The notes under the pieces are model-generated. The model saw nothing but the letters and a program-made list of their open reading frames with translations. It ran no database searches and was not told where the DNA came from. A DNA stretch of 64,000 nucleotides, from NCBI RefSeq assembly GCF_018224885.1, contig NZ_JAGTXB010000004.1, positions 248,001-312,000 of the forward strand. The letters are read 5' to 3'. Source of the DNA: Chitinophaga hostae (GTDB lineage: Bacteria > Bacteroidota > Bacteroidia > Chitinophagales > Chitinophagaceae). Below are positions 44,967-54,000 of this stretch, piece after piece (the stretch's first letter is position 1; every line of letters starts with the position of its first letter). A program made the translations under genes and the position numbers.

Positions 44967-46469
44967 ATGATGAAGCAGAAACTCTTTTCCATACTGGCAG
45001 CAGGTATATTGCCATTCATGCTGCAGGCGCAGGATAAACCAGTGCCTACGCCGCAATGGCGGCCGGTGTATCATTTTACCGCGCCCCAAAACTGGCTGAA
45101 CGATCCTAACGGGCTGATCTGGATAAACGGCGTGTATCACCTGTATTATCAACACAATCCATTCGAAAATAAATGGGGACATATGAGCTGGGGACATGCT
45201 ACCAGCAAAGACCTGCTACATTGGCAACATTTGCCGGTGGCCATCCCCGAAATAGAAAGCAAAGACACCACCACCTGGATCTTCTCCGGTTCTGCAGTAT
45301 GGGATAAACACAACAGCAGCGGCTTTGGGAAAAATGGCAAAGGACCTGTAGTGGCCATCTATACCGCCGATCAGCCTAAACAACAGAAGGAATCACAGTT
45401 CATCGCGTACAGCAATGACGGTGGTCTTACTTACACTAACTACGCCGCTAACCCCGTAGTGGATATCCATAAAAAAGATTTCCGCGATCCCAGCGTGATC
45501 TGGCTCGAAGATCAGCAGAAATGGCTGATGACAGTAGCGGTGCCGGCAGAACATAAAGTACAGTTTTACAGCTCCGTAAACCTGAAAGACTGGAAGTTGC
45601 TCAGCGAATTTGGTAACCAGGGTGATACCCGGAAAATATGGGAATGCCCTTCGCTCACGCCTTTATTGGTGGATGGTAATCCGGCAAAAAAGAAATGGTT
45701 ACTGATGGTTTCTTCAGGAAACCGCGCCGCTGCTACCGGTATGCAATATTTTACCGGCGATTTCGACGGTACCACCTTTACCAACGACAACCCGGCGTCT
45801 GCACAGTTATTTGTGGATGAAGGCAAAACATTCTATGCCGCTATTCCCTATAACCACCTGCCGGATAACCGGCATACGATGATAGGCTGGCTGATGCCGT
45901 TTGAAACCGCTACCCATCCATGGCGTGGACAAATGTCTATTCCCCGCGACCTGGCGTTGAAAACAACGGAAACGGGTATACGTTTATTCCAGCAGCCGGC
46001 AGCGATATTAAATGCTTACCTGGATAAACTTCCCGCAACAAAAAAATGGCAGCAGCAAAACATATCGTTGGAGGGCAAAGAACTGCCGTTGAACAACCGG
46101 CAGCGTTTTAATACCAACACCAACTGGATTGATGCCACTTTCACATTGGGTACTGCTACAGATCTTGGGTTGAAAGTAGCACAACATAATGATGGCAGCA
46201 GCGTGGTAATAGGATATAGCAATACCCGTCATCAGCTTTATATTACTGCAGGAAAAGAGGTGCAGCAACTGGACGTGATGCCGGTAAACAACCGTATCCG
46301 TTTGCAGGTATTGTTTGATAAATCTTCGCTGGAGGTTTTTGTAAACGACGGGGAAAAGGTGCTGACTACATTGGTATTCCCGGATAAAGCGGCCACCGGT
46401 TTTTCTGCTTTTGCTGAAAATGGAAGCGCACAGTTGAATAGTGTTAAAGTATGGAATCTTGATAAGTAA
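44967..46469 (+). CDS. Fructan beta-fructosidase/levanase, glycoside hydrolase family 32
   Basis: 500 residues with signal peptide to about 22 (ending MLQAQD). The three GH32 catalytic motifs are complete: WLNDPNG (43-49, nucleophile Asp46), FRDP (172-175, Asp174) and IWECPSL (224-230, acid/base Glu226), in a five-bladed propeller, followed by the C-terminal beta-sandwich (SSLEVFVNDGEKVLTT). It releases fructose from fructan or sucrose-type chains. Exo or endo action cannot be told. Twenty bases after susD, it closes the array; no lipobox, so periplasmic action is likelier than surface action. Confidence 0.95.
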   Translation: MMKQKLFSILAAGILPFMLQAQDKPVPTPQWRPVYHFTAPQNWLNDPNGLIWINGVYHLYYQHNPFENKWGHMSWGHATSKDLLHWQHLPVAIPEIESKDTTTWIFSGSAVWDKHNSSGFGKNGKGPVVAIYTADQPKQQKESQFIAYSNDGGLTYTNYAANPVVDIHKKDFRDPSVIWLEDQQKWLMTVAVPAEHKVQFYSSVNLKDWKLLSEFGNQGDTRKIWECPSLTPLLVDGNPAKKKWLLMVSSGNRAAATGMQYFTGDFDGTTFTNDNPASAQLFVDEGKTFYAAIPYNHLPDNRHTMIGWLMPFETATHPWRGQMSIPRDLALKTTETGIRLFQQPAAILNAYLDKLPATKKWQQQNISLEGKELPLNNRQRFNTNTNWIDATFTLGTATDLGLKVAQHNDGSSVVIGYSNTRHQLYITAGKEVQQLDVMPVNNRIRLQVLFDKSSLEVFVNDGEKVLTTLVFPDKAATGFSAFAENGSAQLNSVKVWNLDK

Positions 46470-46483
46470 GCATTAAATATAAA

Positions 46484-46555
46484 AGAGGTCGTTTTCAAAT
46501 GAATTGCCCCAAAAAGTGTTTGGCTTTTTGGGGCAATTCATTTGAAACGGCCTTT
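46484..46555 (+). terminator. Long terminator hairpin after the fructan array
   Basis: AAAGAGGTCGTTTTCAAATG... (46482 on) folds onto CATTTGAAACGGCCTTT: ATGAATTGCCCCAAAAAG (46499-46516) is the exact inverse of CTTTTTGGGGCAATTCAT (46524-46541), and outer bases pair with few mismatches. A stem of about 30 bp, 14 bases after the GH32 stop. Confidence 0.8.
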
Positions 46556-46629
46556 GATACCTGTTTTATTATACTGTGTCCGCATAGTAGTGTCCGGCCA
46601 GCAGAGTAGTTAATTTTATACCCTGGTCT

Positions 46630-46659
46630 TTTGCAGCCGGGTAGTTTCCCTTACCTTGG
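46630..46659 (+). promoter_or_regulatory. Candidate promoter of the DoxX/DUF2071 operon
   Basis: TTTG (46630-46633), an 18-base spacer and TACCTTGG (46652-46659), one base off TAnnTTTG. The ATG of the first gene is 17 bases further on. Reasonable fit to the Bacteroidota consensus, slightly short spacer. Confidence 0.45.
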
Positions 46660-46676
46660 AGGCCTAACGTTACCGG

Positions 46677-47060
46677 ATGAAAAAGAAAATCCACAGGTAT
46701 CTGAACATCGCAATTGCCGCTGTTTGGATGATCAACGGTTTATACTGCAAAGTACTTAATGGCGTACCGCGGCACCAGCAGATTGTAGCCCGTATCCTGG
46801 GCGCTGACCATGCAGCCATGCTTACCCGTACTATTGGTTGGCTGGAAGTGTTAATGGCGGCATGGGTACTGTCGAACGTAAAGTCCCGTTGGTGTGCCCT
46901 TACGCAGATCCTGCTCGTAGCCACTATGAACATCATTGAATTTTTGCTGGTACCTGATCTGCTGTTATTTGGAAGAATAAATATTGTTGTAGCCGCTTTT
47001 TTTATCTTTATAATATACTGGAATCAGTTCCGTTTTTACGGTGCCAAAACCATTAGTTGA
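46677..47060 (+). CDS. DoxX-like membrane protein
   Basis: 127 residues with four hydrophobic segments (IAIAAVWMINGLYCKVL; LTRTIGWLEVLMAAWVL; LTQILLVATMNIIEFLLV; INIVVAAFFIFIIYW). The pattern of a first helix followed by GLYCKVLNGVPRHQ matches the DoxX-like family. Function unknown, inner-membrane. Its stop TGA overlaps the ATG of the next gene by one base, so translation is coupled. First gene of a four-gene unit. Confidence 0.85.
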   Translation: MKKKIHRYLNIAIAAVWMINGLYCKVLNGVPRHQQIVARILGADHAAMLTRTIGWLEVLMAAWVLSNVKSRWCALTQILLVATMNIIEFLLVPDLLLFGRINIVVAAFFIFIIYWNQFRFYGAKTIS

Positions 47061-47800
47061 TGTTATCCTTTCTTAAAAATCATCCTTTTGCGGTAGAAGC
47101 ATATTTTGAAAGCTCACTGGTGCTGGCATATGCAGTACCTGCGGCGGCATTGCGCCACCTGGTACCTGCCAAGCTGGAGCTGGACCTGTTTGATAACCGA
47201 TGGGCCTTTGTGGCGGTGGCAGTGGTGAAAACGCGGCAGCTGCGGCCAAAGGGATTCCCGGGTTTTATGGGTCACGATTTCGTGCTGACAGGCTACCGCG
47301 TTTTTGTGCGGTATACCAACAGCAAGGGAAAAAAACTCCGCGGATTATATATCCTGAAATCGGAAACAGATAAAAGGAAGATGGAATTCTTCGGCAACCT
47401 GTTTACCCATTACAATTACACCACTACCGATATTGAAGTGAAAAATGAAGCAGGTATGATTCGGGTAACATCTGCGCAATCAGCTGTCAATATCGCTGTT
47501 CAGCTGAATGATCCGGATGCCGGGTTGCCGGCGGGATCGCCTTTTAACACCTGGAAAGAAGCCCGTCGTTTTGCCGGTCCTTTGCCTTTTACATTTAACT
47601 GTGATAATGTATCCGATAAAGTACTGATCATTGAAGGTGTACGGGAAAACTGGACACCAAAACCGGTAGCTGTCATTGCTTCGCAGGTAGGGTTTATGAA
47701 CCGGCCGGAGTTACGTGATGCGGTGCTGGCCAATGCATTTTGGGTAGAGCATATTCCGTATTACTGGAAAAAAGGTAAAGTAGATATATGGAAAGGGTAA
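47060..47800 (+). CDS. DUF2071-family protein
   Basis: 246 residues from ATG at 47060; a TTG start at 47057 would add one residue. LAYAVPAAALRHLVPAKLELDLF and WAFVAVAVVKTRQLRPKGFPGFMGHDF match the DUF2071 family, whose fold is close to acetoacetate decarboxylase but with no set enzyme activity. Later parts (ILKSETDKRKMEFFGNLFTHYNY) also fit. Cytoplasmic. The gene lies in the middle of the four-gene unit and its end overlaps the next by 13 bases. Confidence 0.88.
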   Translation: MLSFLKNHPFAVEAYFESSLVLAYAVPAAALRHLVPAKLELDLFDNRWAFVAVAVVKTRQLRPKGFPGFMGHDFVLTGYRVFVRYTNSKGKKLRGLYILKSETDKRKMEFFGNLFTHYNYTTTDIEVKNEAGMIRVTSAQSAVNIAVQLNDPDAGLPAGSPFNTWKEARRFAGPLPFTFNCDNVSDKVLIIEGVRENWTPKPVAVIASQVGFMNRPELRDAVLANAFWVEHIPYYWKKGKVDIWKG

Positions 47801-48537
47801 CACGAAAACCCTTTCAGGGAGTTTTCAATATCATCCGGTTTAACTGGCATTTCTATTTGCTGTCGGCAATGCTGCTGGCAGCCGGTTTGTTTTTCCGCCA
47901 TCTTGTTCCCGTGCAGGTATTGTTATGGGCGCTCGTCGCTGCCACCGTTTTGTCACTGGGTGTTTCGTGGTATATCTACGACGCGTCCCGTTTGTATGAG
48001 CTGCAATGGCTGGATGGGTTGCATATTCACAGCGGAGCGCAGATCGTGAACATCAACGCGGGCTTTGACGAAACCAGTCAACTGCTTTCACAGAAATATC
48101 CGGGGGCGTTGCTGCGCGTTTTCGATTTTTACGATCCCGCAAAACATACCGAGGTATCTATAGAGCGTGCGAGGAAAGTATATCCTGCCTATCCGGGTAC
48201 TGAAACCATCAACACATCGGCGATACCGCTGCCTGCCGCGTCGGCAGATGTTATTTTTCTGTTCCTGGCGGCCCATGAAATCAGGGACGGGCAGGAGCGA
48301 AGTATTTTCTTTGAACAACTGCGTCATAGTTTGCGGGAAAATGGAAGGATGGTAGTACTGGAGCATTTGAGAGATGCCCGTAATTTTGCAGCCTACAATA
48401 TCGGTTTCCTGCATTTTTTTTCCGGGGCAGCATGGCGGCAGGTGTTTGCATCGGCGGGATTACGCATCGAAAAAGAAATAAAGATCACGCCTTTTTTATC
48501 AGCCTTTATACTTTATAAAAATGGAACTGCATCTTAA
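47788..48537 (+). CDS. Membrane-anchored methyltransferase-like protein
   Basis: 249 residues. Two transmembrane helices at about 22-38 and 45-62 (LLSAMLLAAGLFFRHL; VLLWALVAATVLSLGVSW), then a class I SAM-methyltransferase-like domain: a motif I site reading QIVNINAGFDETSQLL, a motif II-like LLRVFDFYD, and IPLPAASADVIFLFLAAHEI, then ENGRMVVLEHLRD. The usual G-x-G-x-G of motif I is replaced by NINAGFDE, so cofactor binding is weakened or lost. Third gene of the unit. Confidence 0.75.
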   Translation: MERVTRKPFQGVFNIIRFNWHFYLLSAMLLAAGLFFRHLVPVQVLLWALVAATVLSLGVSWYIYDASRLYELQWLDGLHIHSGAQIVNINAGFDETSQLLSQKYPGALLRVFDFYDPAKHTEVSIERARKVYPAYPGTETINTSAIPLPAASADVIFLFLAAHEIRDGQERSIFFEQLRHSLRENGRMVVLEHLRDARNFAAYNIGFLHFFSGAAWRQVFASAGLRIEKEIKITPFLSAFILYKNGTAS

Positions 48538-48919
48538 GATCGCCGGTTATATCCAGGTGTTGTTATCAATATTACATATTTTCTTTCCCAGGTATTTTAA
48601 CTGGAAGAAAGAGTTTGCTGCAGTGGGTTTGTTAAACCGGCAGATGATGTATGTACATACTTTTTTTATCGGGCTCGCGGTATTCCTGATGGGACTCTGT
48701 TGTATATATGTGCCGGAAGAAATGCTGCAAACCCGGCTGGGGCATCTGCTGGTCCTGGGACTTTTCATTTTCTGGGCATGCCGGTTGTTATTCCAGTTCT
48801 TTGTGTATTCCCCGGTGTTATGGAAGGGCAAGCGTTTTGAAACAACAATACATGTGCTGTTTTCACTGATCTGGGGATACGTTACCATGGTGTTTCTGCT
48901 GGCATGGCACATGGTGTAA
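48521..48919 (+). CDS. Small 4-TM membrane protein of unknown function
   Basis: 132 residues, start overlapping the upstream gene by 17 bases. Four predicted membrane segments: IAGYIQVLLSILHIFF, MYVHTFFIGLAVFLMGLCCI, LLVLGLFIFWACRLLFQFF and TIHVLFSLIWGYVTMVFLL. Histidines near the membrane helices are notable, but no family is recognised. Last gene of the unit. Confidence 0.8.
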   Translation: MELHLKIAGYIQVLLSILHIFFPRYFNWKKEFAAVGLLNRQMMYVHTFFIGLAVFLMGLCCIYVPEEMLQTRLGHLLVLGLFIFWACRLLFQFFVYSPVLWKGKRFETTIHVLFSLIWGYVTMVFLLAWHMV

Positions 48920-48941
48920 GGAAAAAAGTCCGCTTTCTCCA

Positions 48942-48949
48942 TAACTTTG
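48942..48949 (+). promoter_or_regulatory. Candidate -7 element of the third ECF sigma gene
   Basis: TAACTTTG, exact TAnnTTTG match, 86 bases before the sigma start. No TTTG at -33. Confidence 0.35.
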
Positions 48950-49035
48950 TTAACTTGCCTTTATAAAACCATCATATTATTATTTATTTACAGAACGTTG
49001 TCACAAGCTATTATCTGGTGAAGGGTAATTAATGC

Positions 49036-49665
49036 ATGCACACCATTAGAGAAAATATATATCATCTGGAAGAAGGACAACTTTTAACATGCTGGCAGCA
49101 ATTTCTGGAGGGGAACAGTGAGGCCTTTGGTCAGATTATTTCCTGCTATTATGCGGCTCTTTTTCAATATGGTATCAAAATCCATGCAGACAAAGCTTTT
49201 GTACAGGACAGTATCCAGGACATGGCTACCGACCTTTGGAGCAAACGGGAACGCCTGAGCAGGCAAGTGCATGTGAAAAGTTACCTGTTTAAAAGTCTGC
49301 GGCATAAAATGATCCGGCAACTGCAGCGCCGGGATGTACAGCAACGACACCTTCTTTTATGGGGACAGGGCGCCCGGGAGCCCTTCGACGCGGAATTCTC
49401 CGTGGAAGCAGCTATTATAGATAATGAAACAGACCGGCAACGTAAGCAATTGCTGCACGACAGTTTAAAAAGCCTCAGCCCACGGCAGCAGGAAATTATT
49501 TATCTCCGTTATTTTCAGAACCTGGAACATGACCAGGTAGCCGCTATCATGAAGTTGAGCAGGGTAGCTGTTTATAACCTTTTATCGTCTTCCCTGAAAC
49601 GGCTCAAAAGCCAGATAGGCCCGCTTTCCGGCATCGCCCTCCTGCTCTCCGGAAAATATTTTTAA
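49036..49665 (+). CDS. RNA polymerase ECF sigma factor, sigma-70 family
   Basis: 209 residues. Region 2 at about 25-95 (WQQFLEGNSEAFGQIISCYYAALF, VQDSIQDMATDLWSKRERL, KSYLFKSLRHKMIRQLQR) and region 4 at about 145-195 (SLSPRQQEIIYLRYFQNLEH, AAIMKLSRVAVYNLLSSSL). First gene of the third sigma-fecR-susC-susD array; it should be held by the FecR at 49741. Its N-terminus is about 20 residues longer than that of the other two sigma factors. Confidence 0.95.
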   Translation: MHTIRENIYHLEEGQLLTCWQQFLEGNSEAFGQIISCYYAALFQYGIKIHADKAFVQDSIQDMATDLWSKRERLSRQVHVKSYLFKSLRHKMIRQLQRRDVQQRHLLLWGQGAREPFDAEFSVEAAIIDNETDRQRKQLLHDSLKSLSPRQQEIIYLRYFQNLEHDQVAAIMKLSRVAVYNLLSSSLKRLKSQIGPLSGIALLLSGKYF

Positions 49666-49740
49666 ATTTTTTGTTTTTTTATTGGTGAGATTTTATCGCT
49701 GTATGTATTTAAGATATAGCAAGGTTATATTTTGTGAACA

Positions 49741-50793
49741 ATGACAGATAAACAATTTCACCGTATTGAAGACTTTTGGCAGGAAGCCTCTTTCCTGTCC
49801 TGGACTTTGGGCAAGGATCCCGTGGCCGCTGCCTGGTGGGAAAACTGGTTGCTGGAACATCCGCAACAGGCGCCCTTGCTGGAAGAAGCACGTCAGTTAT
49901 TGCTGGCCGTTCAGATAAAGGAACATCCCCTGCCAGATGCCGAAATAGCCGGCCATGTCAGTGAAATTATACAACAACTGCCCACCACGGGCGGAGAGGT
50001 GAGCTGGCTAAACTGGCGCGCCGCAGCTATTGCCATTGGCGTGCTGCTGCTCAGCGGCGGGGCATGGCTGCTTACCCGTCATCAATCGTCGCCCGCGCCA
50101 TTGGCTGGTATACCCGACCATGCCCTCACAGAAATGGTGAATAATACCGGCAAGCCGGTAACTTTCCCCATGAAAGATGGCAGCACCATTATCCTGGAAC
50201 CCGGTGCACATATCCGGTATAGCCGGGAATGGGGCAAAGATGACCGCACCGTATACCTGGAAGGGAAAGCCGCTTTTGATGTACAGCAACACCAGGAAAG
50301 ACCATTCATTGTAAATACCGGCGACATCCAGACGGTGGTGCTGGGCACCACCTTCACCGTAACAGCAGGGTTGCAGCACCAGAACGTGCTGGTGGCGGTG
50401 CAGCATGGTAAGGTAGCCATCCGGAAAAATAAAGAAGCCGCGAAAGAGGAAATGATATTGCTGCCAAACCAGGAAGCCGATTATGAAGCCAGCAGCGGAA
50501 AATTAAGCAAAACCCTGATCCCGGCTCCGCTGGCACAGGTAGTTGTGAAACACCAGGAGGATTTTATTTTTAACGATACGCCTGTTTCTACGGTATTTGA
50601 AAAACTGGAGAAAGTTTATTCTATCCGGTTAATGTACGATACTGCCACGCTAAAATCCTGTACCATTACCGCGAATCTGAACAAAGAAGCATTCTACGAT
50701 AAACTGGACCTCATTTGTAAAGCACTGGGATTAAGCTACCAGGAAGTAGACGGTCAGTTAATGATTAACGGCAAGGGCTGTAAAAATAACTAG
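49741..50793 (+). CDS. FecR-family anti-sigma factor
   Basis: 350 residues. Transmembrane helix at about 91-108 (WRAAAIAIGVLLLSGGAWLL), FecR periplasmic domain (VTFPMKDGSTIILEPGAHIRY, TVYLEGKAAFDVQQ, TVVLGTTFTVTAG) and DUF4974-type C-terminal domain (FIFNDTPVSTVFEKLEKVYS). It should hold the sigma factor at 49036 and bind the STN domain of the SusC at 51030. The susC follows after a hairpin-bearing leader. Confidence 0.95.
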   Translation: MTDKQFHRIEDFWQEASFLSWTLGKDPVAAAWWENWLLEHPQQAPLLEEARQLLLAVQIKEHPLPDAEIAGHVSEIIQQLPTTGGEVSWLNWRAAAIAIGVLLLSGGAWLLTRHQSSPAPLAGIPDHALTEMVNNTGKPVTFPMKDGSTIILEPGAHIRYSREWGKDDRTVYLEGKAAFDVQQHQERPFIVNTGDIQTVVLGTTFTVTAGLQHQNVLVAVQHGKVAIRKNKEAAKEEMILLPNQEADYEASSGKLSKTLIPAPLAQVVVKHQEDFIFNDTPVSTVFEKLEKVYSIRLMYDTATLKSCTITANLNKEAFYDKLDLICKALGLSYQEVDGQLMINGKGCKNN

Positions 50794-50907
50794 CGCCTGT
50801 TTGAAAACAATACCGGGGTTATCAACCACCCGGCATCACATTAATTAAAATATTCACTTTTAATACCACTTATGTCTATGTCTTAACGCTTTCAGAACAA
50901 TGAAAAA

Positions 50908-50939
50908 AGGGCTGGCAATGCGCACACATTACCAACCCT
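50908..50939 (+). promoter_or_regulatory. Hairpin between fecR and susC
   Basis: AGGGCTGGCAATG (50908-50920), a 6-base loop and CATTACCAACCCT (50927-50939) form a 13-bp stem with two G-T pairs, 114 bases after fecR and 90 bases before susC. No U-run follows. It is at the same relative place as the hairpins at 4424 and 20000. Confidence 0.55.
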
Positions 50940-51029
50940 ATGAGTCATTTCCGGCTCCATAACCTGCACCGCAGCACGCTGCGGTGAGGGACGTCTATTT
51001 CTATTACAGAACCGTAAACAACCAAAATT

Positions 51030-54000
51030 ATGTGGAATTATCGTATTAATCACCATCAGCTACTAAAAAAGCTTATGCGTATTTCAGTTGTACAATTACT
51101 ACTGTTTTTTACCCTTACCGGCGTTTGCTATGCTACGGAAGGGAAATCACAAACTTTGCTGGATAATAAGATCAGTTTTACACTGCAGGATCAGTCGCTG
51201 AAAACAGCTTTACTTACCCTGGAAAAACTGGCCGATATAAAATTTATCTACAGCAGCGAACTGATAGATGTGAAAAGAGACGTAAGCCTGGCCGCGGCCA
51301 ATAAGCCGCTGGGAGAGGTGCTCGATGCCCTGTTTGCCGGTACCAGCGTACGTTATGAAGTGGTAGACAGGCAAATTGTACTATCCAGCACTGTGTGGAA
51401 AAAGGACATGCTGCTCGATCATCCGTTTCCCGTTGCCATGGAACGCGACCAGGAAAAATCTATTGCCGGTTTTGTGAAAGGGGAAGATGGCCTGCCATTG
51501 CCCGGCGTAACCGTATTGGTAAAAGGTACCTCCAATGGCACTATTACCGATGCGAACGGGCATTTCAGGTTGAATGTAACGGAAGATGTAACACTGGTAC
51601 TGACACTTGTAGGCTACGAGAAGAAAGAAGTACCTGCTCATACGGGTAACCAGAAAATGGCTATTACCTTGGCCGTTTCTTCCCAGGGGCTGGAAGAAGT
51701 AGTGGTGATCGGCTATGGCAGCGTTAAAAGAAAAGATATTACCGGCGCCATTGCTTCTGTAAAAGCTACAGATATACCCAAATCAGCGAACACCTCTATC
51801 GATCAGGCATTGAGCGGCAGGGCCGCCGGTTTAATGGCCAGCCAGCCATCCGGACAACCCGGCGCCGGTGTAAATGTGCAGATCAGGGGAAATGCTTCCT
51901 TTGCTTCCGCCGGTGTGTTATATGTAGTGGACGGCGTACCGGTAAACGGCGCTGCCGATGAGCCGGGATCCGGTAACCGCTATGGCGGTATCAATCGCTC
52001 TCCGCTTAACTTCCTCAACCCCGACGATATTGAATCCATTGAAGTACTGAAAGATGCCAGTTCCTCCGCCATATATGGTGCAAGAGCAGGCGCCGGCGTG
52101 ATCCTCATTACCACGAAGAGAGGAAAGGAAGGAAAGGCAAAAGTGGGCTACACCTTCAGCCATGCCTTCCAGGAGCCCGCTAAGTTCTATGATATCATGA
52201 ACAAAAAGGACTACATGACAGAACGCAATCACATCCTGCATGAAATGTGGATGCGTAATAATAAAATTGGTCCTTATGGCGGCGCCGATCCATCTACCGC
52301 ACCGGCCTTCGTACCCCGTTATACCCAAAAGGAAATAGATACCGCCGGTACCGCTGAAAGCGCCATCGATGCGGTTACCCAATCCGGTTTCATGGATCAG
52401 CATAACCTGTCTGTTTCCGGTGGTAACGATAAAACCAAATACTACGTATCCGGTAACTACCTGAACCAGGAAGGTGTGATCAAAACATCAGGATATAAAA
52501 GATATACCGGTCGCCTCAACCTGGATCAGCTGATCGGTAATAAAATCAAACTGTCAGTAAATGTAAACGGCTCCCGCTCTATCAGCAACAACCCCGCTAT
52601 CGGTACTGGTTTATATGAAAACTCAGGTATTATCGTTGCGGCATTTTATCATCCGCCTACCGTTCCATTAAAAAATGCTGATGGCAGCTATCCTTTAAAT
52701 CCCGACTATTCCAATTCACCTAATCCCGCTTCTTTCCTGGAAATAACGGATCAAACCGTAGGTACCCGCCTGTTGGGATCTGCTGCTGCTACCTGGGATA
52801 TTACCAAAGGCCTGAGCGCGAAAGCAAATTTCAGCTTCGACCAATCCAATAACAAAAGAAGCAACTACCTGCCTAAAACTTTCCTCTACGGCGCCCGTAC
52901 AGGCGGTCAGGCAAACATTCTCGAAAATACCGCCAACATTGGCCTGCTCGAATACCTGCTGAACTATAATAAATCCTTCGCCGATAACAGCAGCATTAAT
53001 GCAGTGGCCGGGTATTCCTACCAGGTAATGCAACAGGAAGGCTTTAATGCAGGTAACCAGAAGTTTATCACCGATAACTTTTTGTATAACAACCTGGGAA
53101 TGGGAGAATTCGAAAGACCGGGAGTAGGATCATTTAAATCAAGGGAAAGATGGGCTTCGTATTTTGCACGTGCTACCTACGATTACAAAAGCAAATACCT
53201 GCTCACGGCCTCTATCCGTCGTGATGGCTCCTCTAAGTTTGCAGAAAATAAAAAGTATGGCTGGTTCCCTTCCGTATCCGGCGCCTGGAAAATCTCCAAT
53301 GAGGAATTCCTGAAATACAACAACCTCATTTCCTTCCTGAAATTACGCGCCAGCTACGGTTCCACCGGTAACAGTAATATAGGAGGCAGCGCATTTTCCT
53401 ATTATAGCACCGGCAAAAATTATGTATTCGGAAATACACAAAACACCGGCGTATACCTGAGCCAGGTGGCTAACCCGGATCTCACCTGGGAAACAGCACG
53501 GGAAATAAACCTCGGGTTAGATTTCAGCCTGTTTAAAGATCGTATCAGCGGTACTTTCGAATACTTTAATAAAACCATCAGCAACCTGCTGAGCTCCAGA
53601 CCACTGCCCAGCTATTTTGTGGTTGGCTCAATGGCAGCCAACATCGGTAAAACACAAAGCCGGGGTTTTGAATTTACGCTGCGTACCAATAATGTAACTA
53701 CGAAAGACTTTGTCTGGAACACCGATTTTAATATCGCCCGCTATAAAGATACCTGGAAACAACGTGACCCGCTGGTGATTAAAACACTGGCAAAGTATGT
53801 AGGCTTGAATGATCCTATCCGTGCTATCTATGGCTATCAGACAGATGGTATTCTCCAGGCCGGTGAAAAAGTACCGGGCTACCTGACCGGCCTGAAACCC
53901 GGTATGGTAAAAGTAAAAGATGTAAACGGATATGATGCCGATGGTAATCTCACCGGTGTGCCTGATGGTAAATTAAATACCGCCGACCAGGTATATATGG

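Noticed and set aside
46484..46555. Insertion-sequence end for the long hairpin after GH32
   Set aside because: No transposase or target duplication is seen, and the position fits a terminator.
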